Source of the DNA: Candidatus Parcubacteria bacterium
GTDB lineage: Bacteria > Patescibacteriota > Minisyncoccia > JAHIHE01 > JAGLIN01
Assembly: GCA_023132875.1 (NCBI GenBank)
Contig: JAGLXN010000032.1
Location: 1-43,237 of the forward strand
Reading direction: 5' to 3'
DNA length: 43,237 nucleotides
In this document: piece by piece, positions 8,413-18,555 of the stretch
Layout: the number at the start of each line of letters is the position of its first letter
Numbering within the stretch: position 1 is the stretch's first letter
Translations under genes and position numbers: made by a program
Notes under the pieces: model-generated
What the model saw: only the letters and a program-made list of their open reading frames with translations
The model's database searches: none
What the model was told of the DNA's origin: nothing

Positions 8413-8943
8413 ATGAAAGTATATTTTGTAAGACATGGTCAGACAAACTACAATGTTTTAGATTTATGTAATGATGATCCAACTAAAGATGCGCATCTTA
8501 CTGAATTGGGCAAACAACAGGCTAAAATTGTAGGTGAAAAAATTAAAGATACTAAACTGGATATAGCCATTGTATCTGAATTGCCAAGAACAAAAGAAAC
8601 TGCTTCAATAATTGCAAATAATCATACGATTGAATTTAAAATTGAGCCAAGAATTAATGACAGAAAAACAGGCTTTGATGATAAACCAGTATCCGATTTT
8701 CTTGAAGCATTAAAACCTGATATTTTTAATTTAAAACTTAATAATGGAGAATCTTTTCAAGAAGAAAAGAAAAGAGCTTTTTCTTTCTTAGAAGAATTAA
8801 AAAATTATAATTTGACCAATGTTCTTGTTGTCTCACATAGTGAAATTTTACAAATAATAAATGGATATTTTAATAATTTTTCTGATCAAGAAATGTGGGA
8901 TACGAAAATAGACAATTGTCAGGTTTTAGAAGTCAATTTCTAA
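8413..8943 (+). CDS. histidine phosphatase (phosphoglycerate mutase-like) family protein
   Basis: N-terminal VYFVRHGQTNYN, SELPRTKETA, VVSHSEIL. Confidence 0.95.
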   Translation: MKVYFVRHGQTNYNVLDLCNDDPTKDAHLTELGKQQAKIVGEKIKDTKLDIAIVSELPRTKETASIIANNHTIEFKIEPRINDRKTGFDDKPVSDFLEALKPDIFNLKLNNGESFQEEKKRAFSFLEELKNYNLTNVLVVSHSEILQIINGYFNNFSDQEMWDTKIDNCQVLEVNF

Positions 8944-8974
8944 AAAACAATATATAAAAAACTTAGAGAATATC

Positions 8975-9253
8975 ATGAAAATTAATATAAAAAAAAGTGA
9001 TTTAAAAGAAAATTTGTATAGCTTTCTGCGAAAGTGTGGGTATGCTCCTTTTCATGATAGTTATATAAAAGTTCTCTCTGGATCGGGATATCCCAGATTC
9101 CATCTTTATATAAACGAAAACGATAATCAATATATTTTAAATCTTCACCTTGACCAAAAACGACCCACCTACGGAAAGGAAACAGCGCATAGCGGAGAAT
9201 ATGATGGAAAAGTTGTGGAAGAAGAGAGAGAAAGAATTGAAGATTTAGTTTAA
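8975..9253 (+). CDS. conserved-looking hypothetical protein, 92 aa
   Basis: Intact ORF in consistent spacing. Confidence 0.5.
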   Translation: MKINIKKSDLKENLYSFLRKCGYAPFHDSYIKVLSGSGYPRFHLYINENDNQYILNLHLDQKRPTYGKETAHSGEYDGKVVEEERERIEDLV

Positions 9254-9322
9254 CACACCATCTAGCCCCTCTCAAGAGGGGATTTGTATAAAAAATTTGG
9301 AGAAAATTAATAGACCTATCTA

Positions 9323-9372
9323 TGTTAAAATGTTAGTATGTTAGTATGCTAAAATGTTAATATGCTAAAATG
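9323..9372 (+). repeat. Period-8 repeat (TGTTARWA)6
   Basis: TGTTAAAA TGTTAGTA TGTTAGTA TGCTAAAA TGTTAATA TGCTAAAA TG, ending 8 nt before ATG of 9380. Confidence 0.95.
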
Positions 9373-9379
9373 ATATCCA

Positions 9380-10516
9380 ATGAAAATCGCGCTTGTTCAT
9401 GATTATCTGGTCCAATATGGAGGAGCAGAAAGAGTTTTGGAAGCATTTACGGAAATTTTTCCTAAGGCTCCGATTTATACCATGGTTTATGACGAAAAAC
9501 TTATGAACAGAGCTTTCTCAGACAGGAAAATATATACTTCATTCCTCCAAAAAATTCCGTTTATAGGACCTAACCACAGGCTTTTTCCGCTTCTTATGCC
9601 AATGGCAATAGAACAATTTGACCTTTCAAAATACGATGTTGTGCTTTCAGACTCAAACAGTTATGCCAAAGGCGCCATAACAATGCCGAAAACTTTGCAC
9701 GTAACATACTGCCACACGCCAATGAGATACGCATGGGACGACTGCCATAAATATCTCCGTGAATTCAAATATTCAAATATCACAAAAAAACTTGTTCCTT
9801 TCGCAATGAATTATATAAGACTGTGGGATAAAATTTCGGCAGACAGGCCTGATATATATATAGCTAATTCAAATTTTGTTTCCTTTAGAATAAAAAAATA
9901 TTATAATAAAGACACTTTTGTTATTAATCCTCCCGTAAGCACTGAAAAGTTTTATATCTCTGAAAAAATTGAAGATTACTATCTAATGATAGGCCGAGCA
10001 CTTCCATATAAGCGTTTTGACATAGTTATAGAAGCTTTCAATAAACTTGACCTTCCCCTGAAAATTATTGGCAAAGGCCCTGAAATGGACAAGTTGAAAA
10101 AAAACGCGAAAGCAAATATAGAATTTCTTGGATATCTGGACGATGAGAAAATTAGCCGCTATTATTCCAAATGCAAAGCCTTTCTTTTCCCTCCAGAAGA
10201 AGATTTTGGCATAACTCCGCTTGAAGCAATGGCCTCCGGAAGGCCCGTTATCGCGTTCCGCGGAGGAGGAGCATTGGAATCTGTAGTAGAAGATAAAACT
10301 GGATTATTTTTTGACGAGCAAACTCCTGAATCAATAGTAGAAACTGTAAAAAGTTTTAATTCTAATAAATTTAATTCTCAGGAAATAAGAAATCACGCTT
10401 TGAAATTTGACAAGGAAATATTTAAAGAAAAGATAAGAGAGTTTGTTGAAGAAAAATATGATAAATTAAACATTAAAAAACAATATGGAACTAAGAGAGT
10501 ATTTAAAAATAATTAA
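9380..10516 (+). CDS. glycosyltransferase family 4-type
   Basis: GGAERVLEAF N-term; FPPEEDFGITPLEAMASGRPVIAF C-term motif. Confidence 0.93.
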   Translation: MKIALVHDYLVQYGGAERVLEAFTEIFPKAPIYTMVYDEKLMNRAFSDRKIYTSFLQKIPFIGPNHRLFPLLMPMAIEQFDLSKYDVVLSDSNSYAKGAITMPKTLHVTYCHTPMRYAWDDCHKYLREFKYSNITKKLVPFAMNYIRLWDKISADRPDIYIANSNFVSFRIKKYYNKDTFVINPPVSTEKFYISEKIEDYYLMIGRALPYKRFDIVIEAFNKLDLPLKIIGKGPEMDKLKKNAKANIEFLGYLDDEKISRYYSKCKAFLFPPEEDFGITPLEAMASGRPVIAFRGGGALESVVEDKTGLFFDEQTPESIVETVKSFNSNKFNSQEIRNHALKFDKEIFKEKIREFVEEKYDKLNIKKQYGTKRVFKNN

Positions 10517-11090
10517 AAGCAATTTTAAACTAATTATAATTATTAGCATCATCACGGCTGTGTCTGCTTTTCTATTTTCCACTATGAAACCGGTTGTGTA
10601 TGAGATATCAATATCTCTTGCAATAAATAAAAATAAAACGCAAATTACAGACGATTTTAAATATGATGGATATTATGCCTTGCAAGCAAGCGAGATGTTA
10701 GCTAATACTATTGTGGAGTGGACGAAAAGTCCGACTATAGTAGATGCGATTTATCAAAAAGCCGGAGTCAATCAGAATTTTAAAAACATCAAAAGCTATA
10801 CTAAAAAATTCACGGCAAAAAAAATGTCCTCCCAGCATGTTGAAATAAAATTCAAAACGAACACAAGAGAAAATGCGGAAAAAATTTCATCGGCGACTGT
10901 GAAAATAATAAGCGATAAAATAAAAACTCTGGAAAAAGACAGTGAAAAAGAAATAGCTTTCTCAGTAAGCAGTGAAAATCCCATAATAATTGAAAATAAA
11001 CCAGATGCGTTTTTAAATTTGTTTATTGGACTTGTTTCAGGATTTATTCTCGGCATTTTTATTGTTTTTGGAAGAAGATATTTTACATAA
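10485..11090 (+). CDS. Wzz-like polysaccharide chain-length/capsule biosynthesis membrane protein
   Basis: N-terminal LREYLKIIKSNFKLIIIISIITA and C-terminal TM; overlaps GT by 32 nt. Confidence 0.75.
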   Translation: MELREYLKIIKSNFKLIIIISIITAVSAFLFSTMKPVVYEISISLAINKNKTQITDDFKYDGYYALQASEMLANTIVEWTKSPTIVDAIYQKAGVNQNFKNIKSYTKKFTAKKMSSQHVEIKFKTNTRENAEKISSATVKIISDKIKTLEKDSEKEIAFSVSSENPIIIENKPDAFLNLFIGLVSGFILGIFIVFGRRYFT

Positions 11091-11099
11091 TTATATAAA

Positions 11100-11176
11100 C
11101 ATTTTAACATTTTAACATTTTAACATTTTAACATTTTCAAAGTGTTAGTATGTTAGTATGCTAAAATGTTAAAATG
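11100..11176. repeat. Period-8 hairpin (CATTTTAA)n / (TGTTAGTA)n containing the start codon of 11174
   Basis: 34-nt arms 11100-11133 and 11143-11176. Confidence 0.9.
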
Positions 11177-12322
11177 ATCATCGGTATTGATATCCGCATG
11201 CTTGCTCGCGGAACAAAATCAGGCATTGAAGAATATACGACCAATCTTCTTTCAAATATGATTAGCTTGGACAATAATATTGAATACAAGCTTTTTTATA
11301 ATGGATACAAAAAAACTAAATTGGAATATGATTTCTTAAAACTGCCCAATGTCCAATTAAAAGAATTTAAAATCCCAAACAGGCTGCTTGATGCTTCATT
11401 TCAATTTCTAAATTATCCAAAAATTGACAAAATGCTTGAAAAAATTGATCTTTTCTTTTCTCCTCATATATTTTCATCATCTGTGTCAAAAAAATGCAAA
11501 ACTATAACAACTTTTCACGATTTGAGTTTTGAGAATTATCCTGAATTTTATTCATTCGGTAAAAATTACTGGCACTTTTTAATGAATCCCAGAAAACAGG
11601 CTCAAAAAGCAGATAAAATAATCGCTGTTTCCAAGTCAACAAAAGATGATTTAGTTAAAATTTACGGAATAGAGCCTGAAAAAATAAAAGTTATTTATTC
11701 GGGAATCATATTGGAATCTGGAATCTGGAATCTGGAATCTGAAGTTTTGAAAGTTAAAAGAAAGTATAATCTGCCTGACCATTATATTTTATATTTAGGA
11801 ACGCTGGAACCGCGAAAAAATATTATTGGATTAATTAAAGCGTTTGAAATTTTAAATACTAAATACCAAATACTAAATACTAAATACCAATTAGTTATTG
11901 CCGGTTCAAAAGGATGGCTTTATGAAGATATTTTTAAAGCAGTAAAAGACTCTCCGGTAAAAAATGATATAATTTTTACAGGATTTATTGATGATAAGGA
12001 CAAACCTGCTTTATATAGTTTAGCTGATTTATTTGTTTATCCGTCTTTTTATGAAGGCTTCGGCTTTCCCCCGCTTGAAGCAATGTCCGTTGGAACGCCT
12101 GTTATCACTTCAAATTTTTCATCTTTGCCGGAAGCGGTAGGAGACGCGGCTATTATGGTCAATCCTTATAATCTGGATGAGCTTGCAAAAACAATGGGAA
12201 TGGCTTTGTCTGACAAAAAATTAATGGATATTTTAATTGAAAGAGGATATGAAAGAGTGAAAAATTTTAGCTGGAAAAAATGCGCGGAAGAAACACTTGA
12301 AACTTTAAAAATGGCTATTTAA
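11174..12322 (+). CDS. glycosyltransferase family 4-type
   Basis: [30 protein letters not shown]. Confidence 0.95.
   Translation: MIIGIDIRMLARGTKSGIEEYTTNLLSNMISLDNNIEYKLFYNGYKKTKLEYDFLKLPNVQLKEFKIPNRLLDASFQFLNYPKIDKMLEKIDLFFSPHIFSSSVSKKCKTITTFHDLSFENYPEFYSFGKNYWHFLMNPRKQAQKADKIIAVSKSTKDDLVKIYGIEPEKIKVIYSGIILESGIWNLESEVLKVKRKYNLPDHYILYLGTLEPRKNIIGLIKAFEILNTKYQILNTKYQLVIAGSKGWLYEDIFKAVKDSPVKNDIIFTGFIDDKDKPALYSLADLFVYPSFYEGFGFPPLEAMSVGTPVITSNFSSLPEAVGDAAIMVNPYNLDELAKTMGMALSDKKLMDILIERGYERVKNFSWKKCAEETLETLKMAI
11712..11739. repeat. Heptamer (TGGAATC)4 within glycosyltransferase CDS
   Basis: Direct reading. Confidence 0.95.
11854..11888. repeat. Heptamer (AAATACY)5 within the same CDS
   Basis: Direct reading; encodes [14 protein letters not shown]. 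Confidence 0.95.
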
Positions 12323-12336
12323 GCATAATCAACATT

Positions 12337-13482
12337 ATGTTAACTCAAGAGCATAAAAAATATAGAATCGGTATTGACGCGCGGATGTATGGTTACGCGC
12401 AAACTGGAATTGGAAATTATATCCGACATCTTTTGCAATGTATTTTTGAAATGGATAAGAAAAACGAATATGTTATTTTTCTTATGCCTGAAGAATATGA
12501 TAAATTCAACCTGCCAAACAAAAGAATAAAAAAAATAGGAGTTTCAGCAAAATGGTACGGATGGAAAGAACAATTGTTGTTTCCGTTTCAATTATACAAA
12601 GAAAACTTAGACCTAATACATTTCACGCATTTTAATTCTCCAATTTTATACTCTAAAAAATCAATTGTTACAATTCATGATATAACCCCTTTTTTCTTTC
12701 CAGGACATAAAATGAAATCTATTATAAGAAGAACTGGATTCAGAACAGTATTTTCTTTATCGGTTAAAAAAGCGTCAAAAGTAATAGCAGTTTCTGAAAA
12801 TACAAAGAATGATATTGTTGAACATTTTAAAATTAAAGAAGACAAAATCAATGTGATTTATGAAGGAACTGATAGTCAGTTTAAAGTAATTAGCAATAAT
12901 CAAAAAATTGCAGGGATTAAGAAAAAATACAACATAACTAAACCATTTATTTTCTATACGGGAGTTTGGAGAAACCACAAAAATCTTGTCGGACTTATTA
13001 AGGCTTTTGAGATTTTGAGAAACAAATATAAGTTAGATTATCAGCTTGTGCTTGGCGGTAAAGAAGACCCTTATTATCCGGAAGTCCGAGAAATATGGGA
13101 AAAATTGAGGCTAGAAAATGAAATTATAAGAACTGGGTTCATAGATCAAAAAGATCTTCCTCTTTTTTATAATGCGGCAGAAGTATTTGTTATTCCTTCC
13201 TTTTATGAAGGCTTTGGACTTATTGGACTTGAAGCTATGTCCTGCGGAATTCCTGTTATTTCCTCAAATACCACGAGTTTGCCGGAGATATTAGGCAATG
13301 CGGCAATATATTTTAATCCAAATAGTCCGAAAGAAATGGCTGAGAAAATAAAGCTGGTTCTAACCGATAAAAAATTGTATAATGAACTTAAAGAAAGAGG
13401 ATTTAAACAAGTTGAAAAATACAGCTGGGAGAAAATGGGGAGGAAGACAATGGAGATTTATAGGAAGGTATTGGGAAATTAA
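12337..13482 (+). CDS. glycosyltransferase family 4-type
   Basis: TGVWRNHKNL; FYEGFGLIGLEAMSCGIPVI. Confidence 0.95.
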   Translation: MLTQEHKKYRIGIDARMYGYAQTGIGNYIRHLLQCIFEMDKKNEYVIFLMPEEYDKFNLPNKRIKKIGVSAKWYGWKEQLLFPFQLYKENLDLIHFTHFNSPILYSKKSIVTIHDITPFFFPGHKMKSIIRRTGFRTVFSLSVKKASKVIAVSENTKNDIVEHFKIKEDKINVIYEGTDSQFKVISNNQKIAGIKKKYNITKPFIFYTGVWRNHKNLVGLIKAFEILRNKYKLDYQLVLGGKEDPYYPEVREIWEKLRLENEIIRTGFIDQKDLPLFYNAAEVFVIPSFYEGFGLIGLEAMSCGIPVISSNTTSLPEILGNAAIYFNPNSPKEMAEKIKLVLTDKKLYNELKERGFKQVEKYSWEKMGRKTMEIYRKVLGN

Positions 13483-13524
13483 AATATTGAATATTAGGAT
13501 ATTTCTACTCTTATAGAACATAAT

Positions 13525-13636
13525 AAATTTCAAAATCCAAATTATACCAAATTATACCAAATCAAGTTCAAATGCCTTAAAATAACAATTTTTGAGATTT
13601 TGGATTTGATTTGGAGTAATTTGAGCTTTGAAATTT
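13525..13636. repeat. Intergenic inverted repeat of degenerate ~10-mers
   Basis: AAATTTCAAAATCCAAATTATACC... vs reverse complement of ...GGAGTAATTTGAGCTTTGAAATTT. Confidence 0.75.
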
Positions 13637-13720
13637 GATATTTAAAAAAATTTTAAAAGAAGAAATTTATTTAAAAATCAATACTTTGTATAAAATAGTT
13701 AAAATTATTATAAATTTACC

Positions 13721-16012
13721 GTGGACATAATCCCAAATAAAAAATCGAATCTCCTATATCAAAAAGGAGATCAAAAAATAAGAGGTGTTATTGACTTACG
13801 CTGTTTTTCTAGTGAGAAAAAGAAAATAGAGAAAGAAGAAAATAAAAAGAAAACCGTTTTTGAAATTATAAAGAAAAAAGATGAAAAAAAAGAACTTATA
13901 AAACAAGCGCCTTCTTTAAAAAACGAACACGGCATTTCTAATAAAATATATAATGCAAACAAAAAATTTAAAATAAAAGCGCCTAATCTATTGCCAAAAA
14001 CCGGATTTTTGACCAAATCAAAATTTAAATTTCCGCTTTTATGGCAAAGATCATTTATCTTTTTTGTTTTAACGGTTGTTATCACGTCGCTTACGGTTTT
14101 TTCATTATCATTTATTCAAAAGGGGATTGAAGAAAGGGGGAAAATCCTCGGAGCAAGCACTCAGGCTTATGATTATCTAAAACAAGCCGGATTATCGGCA
14201 TCAAATCAAGATTTTGAAAATAGCATAAATAGCTTTGATTCCGCAAACTTAAATTTTTCAAATATAAAAACGACAATAGAAGAATTTGGAATAGGCGTTT
14301 CCGGAAGTGTAAGTAATTTGCCGATTAGCACTCCAATTTCAACAGCAAAAAATATTGCAGAAGCTGGAGAAAATATATCTTTGGCTGGAAAAAATATTTC
14401 GGCGCTTCTTGAAAAAATTTCTAAATTAAATAAAGAAAATTTCTTAATAGGTTCTTCATTAAATTTACAAACCAAAATTGGCAACATAGCGCTAAACTTG
14501 AAAAACGCGGAAAATAACTTAGACAAAGTAGATTTAAATTATATTCCGGAAGAATTTCGAGAAAAAATAAAGTTAAGCAAAAAAGAATTACCCGTAATAG
14601 CCAATAATTTTAAAAACTTATCTGAAGATTTTGAGACGATAACCGAGATACTTGGCAATAATAAACCGCAAAAATATTTAATTCTGTTTCAAAATAACAG
14701 CGAAATAAGAGCAACTGGAGGTTTTATTGGAAGCTATGGAATTTTAGACATAGAAAATGGCGAGATAAAGAATTTATTTATTAACGGAATATTCAATCCA
14801 GACGGCCAGCTAAAAGAAAAAATAATTCCTCCGATGCCTATTCAAAAAATAAGCGCCGCGTGGAGCATGCATGACGCAAATTGGTTTTCTGATTTCCCCA
14901 CAAGCGCAAAAAAAGTTGCTCTCTTTTATGAAAAAACGGGAGGACCAACTGTTGACGGAGTTATTGCAATAACTCCCGATGTAATAGAAAAAATGCTGGA
15001 AGTAACAGGACCGATAGAAATGCAAGAGTATGGAACAATTATCAACAAAGAAAATTTTCTAATTAAGGCACAGTTACAGGTTGAAGAATTATACAATAAA
15101 GAAGAAAATAGGCCTAAAAAATTCTTATCAGACCTTGCCCCAAAAATAATTGAAAAATTGGTTAATACGGACAATTTAGATTCACAAGAAAAAATTCAAA
15201 AATATTTAAGTTTTATTGGCGCAATAGAAGAAAGTCTTAGAGAAAAACATATAATATTTTACCACAGAGACCGAGAGATAGAAAATATGATAATCAAAAG
15301 AGAGTGGGGGGGGCAAATGTTAAATTCAAGCGGCAATTATTTAAGCATTGTGCATGCTAATATAAATGGACATAAAACAGATGCTGTTATAGACGAACAA
15401 ATTGACCATAACACTGAAATTTTAAGTGACGGATCGATAATCAACACTATTAGAATTACAAGAAAACATTTAGGCGGAAACAGCGATTTTGACTGGTACA
15501 ACCGCGTAAACTCTGATTATATGAGAGTGTATGTCCCATTAGGAAGCGTTTTGCTTGAAGCTAGGGGACATACAACGCAAGAATACGAACCGCCGATTGA
15601 TTACAGCGATTTCAAAACAGATCCGGATGTTAAAAAAATTGAAGACACTATAAGAATTGATCCTGATTCTAGAACTCATATTTTTGAAGAATCGGGAAAA
15701 ACAGTCTTTGGAAATTGGGTTTATTTAAGTCCGCAAGAAACAGTTGAAGTGACTTATAAATATCGATTGCCTTACAAAATAAATTTCGATTCTTTCACGA
15801 AACCTGCTGATAAATACAGCATACTGATTCAAAAACAGCTTGGAAGTGAAGGAAGTAATTTTATTGGAACAATAAAATTGCCAGACGAGTGGAAAGCGAT
15901 TTGGAGATCGCAAAGCTTGAATATTAAAAATTTCAACGAGAGCATTATAAAAACGAATCTAAAAACTGATAGGGTTTATGGGATCGTGTTTGTGAATAAC
16001 TTAAGTGAATAG
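13721..16012 (+). CDS. DUF4012 domain-containing membrane protein
   Basis: YLILFQNNSEIRATGGFIGSYG and SAAWSMHDANWFSDFPTSA typical of DUF4012; N-terminal basic tail plus one TM. Confidence 0.9.
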   Translation: MDIIPNKKSNLLYQKGDQKIRGVIDLRCFSSEKKKIEKEENKKKTVFEIIKKKDEKKELIKQAPSLKNEHGISNKIYNANKKFKIKAPNLLPKTGFLTKSKFKFPLLWQRSFIFFVLTVVITSLTVFSLSFIQKGIEERGKILGASTQAYDYLKQAGLSASNQDFENSINSFDSANLNFSNIKTTIEEFGIGVSGSVSNLPISTPISTAKNIAEAGENISLAGKNISALLEKISKLNKENFLIGSSLNLQTKIGNIALNLKNAENNLDKVDLNYIPEEFREKIKLSKKELPVIANNFKNLSEDFETITEILGNNKPQKYLILFQNNSEIRATGGFIGSYGILDIENGEIKNLFINGIFNPDGQLKEKIIPPMPIQKISAAWSMHDANWFSDFPTSAKKVALFYEKTGGPTVDGVIAITPDVIEKMLEVTGPIEMQEYGTIINKENFLIKAQLQVEELYNKEENRPKKFLSDLAPKIIEKLVNTDNLDSQEKIQKYLSFIGAIEESLREKHIIFYHRDREIENMIIKREWGGQMLNSSGNYLSIVHANINGHKTDAVIDEQIDHNTEILSDGSIINTIRITRKHLGGNSDFDWYNRVNSDYMRVYVPLGSVLLEARGHTTQEYEPPIDYSDFKTDPDVKKIEDTIRIDPDSRTHIFEESGKTVFGNWVYLSPQETVEVTYKYRLPYKINFDSFTKPADKYSILIQKQLGSEGSNFIGTIKLPDEWKAIWRSQSLNIKNFNESIIKTNLKTDRVYGIVFVNNLSE

Positions 16013-16017
16013 AGAGA

Positions 16018-16063
16018 AAACGTCAGAGCTTTTCTCAAATTATTTGAAAAAAAGTTGACGTTT
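16018..16063 (+). terminator. Long hairpin downstream of DUF4012 gene
   Basis: AAACGTCA...TGACGTTT with inner CTTTTCTCAAA/TTTGAAAAAAAG. Confidence 0.5.
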
Positions 16064-16399
16064 AGACTGGTATAGACCCTTTTCCATTATTTCCTTTAAA
16101 TATTGCCATTATAGACAAAATTATTTTAAAAGGAAAATATAGTGGATTTTCTTTTTCTTTTCCGATTGACACAAATATCACTCTCCTCGTTTTAATTTTA
16201 TCATTACTAAAGAAGTCCGCAAGAAAGTTATCCACAGCCATATCGCACAACGTGTAACGTATAACCTGTAACATAAAATAATTTTAAATATCATATAGAC
16301 ATATCTTACGTTATACGACATTGACACAAAGACTTATTTCCTTAGAATAAAGATAGTTGTTATTCATAATTCATAATTCGTTATTCTAAATTCCAATTC

Positions 16400-16771
16400 A
16401 TGTATACTAAAAAAGTAATTCAACATTTTACGAATCCGCATAATTATGGTAAAATTGAGAAAGCAGATGCGATAGGAGAGGCTGGGAACCCAATTTGCGG
16501 AGATTTAATGAAAATCTATATAAAAGTGAACAAAAATATTATAGAAAACATAAAGTTTGAAACTCTTGGATGTGTGGCCGCAATTGCCACTTCGTCAATG
16601 ATAACAGACTTAGCTAAAGAAAAAACTTTGGACGAAGCAATGAAAATCAGCAATAAAGATATAGCTAAAAGCCTTGAAGGGCTTCCGCCTATCAAAATGC
16701 ATTGTTCAAACTTAGCGGCCGATGCTTTGCATGATGCAATTGAAAAATATCAAAAAACTATTAAGTCATAA
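16400..16771 (+). CDS. iscU: IscU/NifU-like Fe-S cluster scaffold
   Basis: GNPICGD, FETLGCVAAIATSSM, MHCSNLA three conserved Cys. Confidence 0.93.
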   Translation: MYTKKVIQHFTNPHNYGKIEKADAIGEAGNPICGDLMKIYIKVNKNIIENIKFETLGCVAAIATSSMITDLAKEKTLDEAMKISNKDIAKSLEGLPPIKMHCSNLAADALHDAIEKYQKTIKS

Positions 16772-16792
16772 ATTATTAAATATAACACTTAA

Positions 16793-17152
16793 ATGTATTC
16801 CAGTATTAAACATAAAATAAAGCAATTTTCAAAATACTTGTCTATTTTCTCTTTTGTTTCTTTATTTTTTGTAAAAAAAAGTCAGGCTGTTATAACTTTA
16901 ACAAAAATATCAGGCGTCCCCACAAAACCAATTGCCGACATTTTAGATGACATAATAAAATGGATTTTAGGATTTGGACTTATGATTGCGGTAACTTTCT
17001 TGGTTTGGGGAGGAATCAATTATGTAGCATCATCGGGAGACGCCACAAAAACAGAAAACGCGAAAAAGGTTGTAAAATACTCAATATTGGGAGTTCTTGT
17101 TATAGGATTTTCTTACGCGGCCATTATTATGTTGGATGTAATTTTCAGCTAG
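16793..17152 (+). CDS. VirB2/TrbC-like (Mbov_0395-type) pilin-like protein 1
   Basis: Signal peptide-like N-term, two TM, VWGGINYVASSGDATKTENAKK. Confidence 0.8.
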   Translation: MYSSIKHKIKQFSKYLSIFSFVSLFFVKKSQAVITLTKISGVPTKPIADILDDIIKWILGFGLMIAVTFLVWGGINYVASSGDATKTENAKKVVKYSILGVLVIGFSYAAIIMLDVIFS

Positions 17153-17182
17153 AAAATTAATAGAAATTGCTATATTTAGAAC

Positions 17183-17274
17183 ATAGAAGAATATTTTTTA
17201 TAGCTGTCATTTCAAATCCCGATAGGGTGAGAAACCTACCAGCCGGCGAATTGAGATGACAAGATTGTTTTTCC
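17183..17274. repeat. MITE-like dispersed repeat, copy B
   Basis: ATAGAAGAATATTTTTTATAGCTGTCATTTC.AATCCCGATAGGGTGAGAAA matches reverse complement of copy A right half; far end GAGATGACAA also shared. Confidence 0.75.
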
Positions 17275-17366
17275 ACATTCCAATGTTATAAACAATGTAA
17301 AAATTTAGCAATACAGCAATTTAATATAATTTGACCAAATAATAAAAAAGTGTAATAATAAACATA

Positions 17367-17720
17367 ATGAAAGAAAATAAATTATCAATCTTATTTGCTT
17401 TTTCTGTTTTGACAGTTTTGTTCTTATCTCTAACTAACTCTGTAAGCGCTCAATGGTCAGTTCCTAATAATGTGTTTAGTCTTCCAGAAGATATTGACCA
17501 GGGAATACTAAACCTAACTAATTGGCTTTTGTGGTTTGTCGGACTACTTTCAGTTTTAGCTATAATTTGGGGAGGAATCAATTATATATTCTCTTCAGGA
17601 GACACTCAAAAAGCAGATTTGTCCAAAAAAATAATATATTACGCGCTAATTGGATTGTTTGTTGCCGGTTTTGCTTATGCTATTATGCACGTAATAACCA
17701 CTATGATACTTACACAATAA
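17367..17720 (+). CDS. VirB2/TrbC-like pilin-like protein 2
   Basis: LTNWLLWFVGLLSVLAIIWGGINYIFSSGDTQKADLSKK. Confidence 0.85.
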   Translation: MKENKLSILFAFSVLTVLFLSLTNSVSAQWSVPNNVFSLPEDIDQGILNLTNWLLWFVGLLSVLAIIWGGINYIFSSGDTQKADLSKKIIYYALIGLFVAGFAYAIMHVITTMILTQ

Positions 17721-17768
17721 TAAAATTTTTTAGACAAGTTAAAATGTTATTATTAAATTTATAGCGCT

Positions 17769-18119
17769 ATGAAAATAAATAAAAAAAATCTAATAGTGTC
17801 TATAAGCACTGCTTTTTACCTTTTAACCGCAAATTTAGCAATGGCAGCAAGTTCGTGGGGAGCTCCTCCACAACCGGGCGGTGTCCCTATAAATATTGAA
17901 AGCGGATTATTAAACCTGACCAATTGGATTTTAGGATTTGTTTCAATGATTGCTGTTTTGATGGTTATATGGGGCGGAGTGTTATATTTAACTTCAGCAG
18001 GCGATGAAAGCAAAGCGGAAAGCGGAAAAAAGACAGTGACTTATGCGCTTATGGGATTAATTATTGCCGGCTTAGCTTATGGAATAATAAAGGTAATAGT
18101 AGTAAATATTTTAGCATAA
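17769..18119 (+). CDS. VirB2/TrbC-like pilin-like protein 3
   Basis: LTNWILGFVSMIAVLMVIWGGVLYLTSAGDESKAESGKK. Confidence 0.88.
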   Translation: MKINKKNLIVSISTAFYLLTANLAMAASSWGAPPQPGGVPINIESGLLNLTNWILGFVSMIAVLMVIWGGVLYLTSAGDESKAESGKKTVTYALMGLIIAGLAYGIIKVIVVNILA

Positions 18120-18169
18120 CAGATTTTTAAATAAAAAATAAATTTATAATTTGAAAGGGGGTGAAAAAA

Positions 18170-18529
18170 ATGAAGAAATTAATTAAAAGTATTTCAGCTT
18201 TGTCAATAATGGCTTTCGCATTCGCTTTTAGTTACAGTACCGCTTTCGCCGCAATTTCCACTTGGGGAGCTACATGCAAACCAGCAGGAGTTCCTACCGA
18301 TATCAGAGCAGCTATTATGAATGTTACTAACTGGATTTTGGGCTTCATTGCAATCGTCGCTACATTGGTAATTATCTACGGAGGCGTCCAATATCTTACT
18401 GCTGGAGGAAATGAAGATAATGTTGGTGCCGCAAAGAAAACTATTTCCTATGGAATTATCGGAATTGTAATTTGTGGTCTCGCATACGCTATGGTAATTG
18501 TTGTTTCTACTGTTATTTTGTCAGCATAA
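18170..18529 (+). CDS. VirB2/TrbC-like pilin-like protein 4
   Basis: SD AAAGGGGGTG before ATG 18170; VTNWILGFIAIVATLVIIYGGVQYLTAGGNEDNVGAAKK. Confidence 0.9.
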   Translation: MKKLIKSISALSIMAFAFAFSYSTAFAAISTWGATCKPAGVPTDIRAAIMNVTNWILGFIAIVATLVIIYGGVQYLTAGGNEDNVGAAKKTISYGIIGIVICGLAYAMVIVVSTVILSA

Positions 18530-18555
18530 TAACTACACGATTATATCTATATTTA

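Noticed and set aside
13771-16012. Minus-strand ORFs opposite DUF4012 (and similar antisense ORFs opposite pnp, 40931 gene, cca)
   Set aside because: Compositional shadows of strongly supported coding genes on the other strand
16228-16236. TTATCCACA, perfect DnaA-box-like nonamer
   Set aside because: Only one noticed, no cluster or origin-associated genes; likely chance
16062-16274. Minus-strand 70-aa ORF (possible start MAVDNFLADFF)
   Set aside because: Could be a real small gene but overlaps a hairpin and heptamer repeats; insufficient evidence
16960-17160. Alternate-frame ORFs within pilin genes (16960, 17522, 17816, 18203)
   Set aside because: Out-of-frame overlaps of the well-supported pilin-like genes
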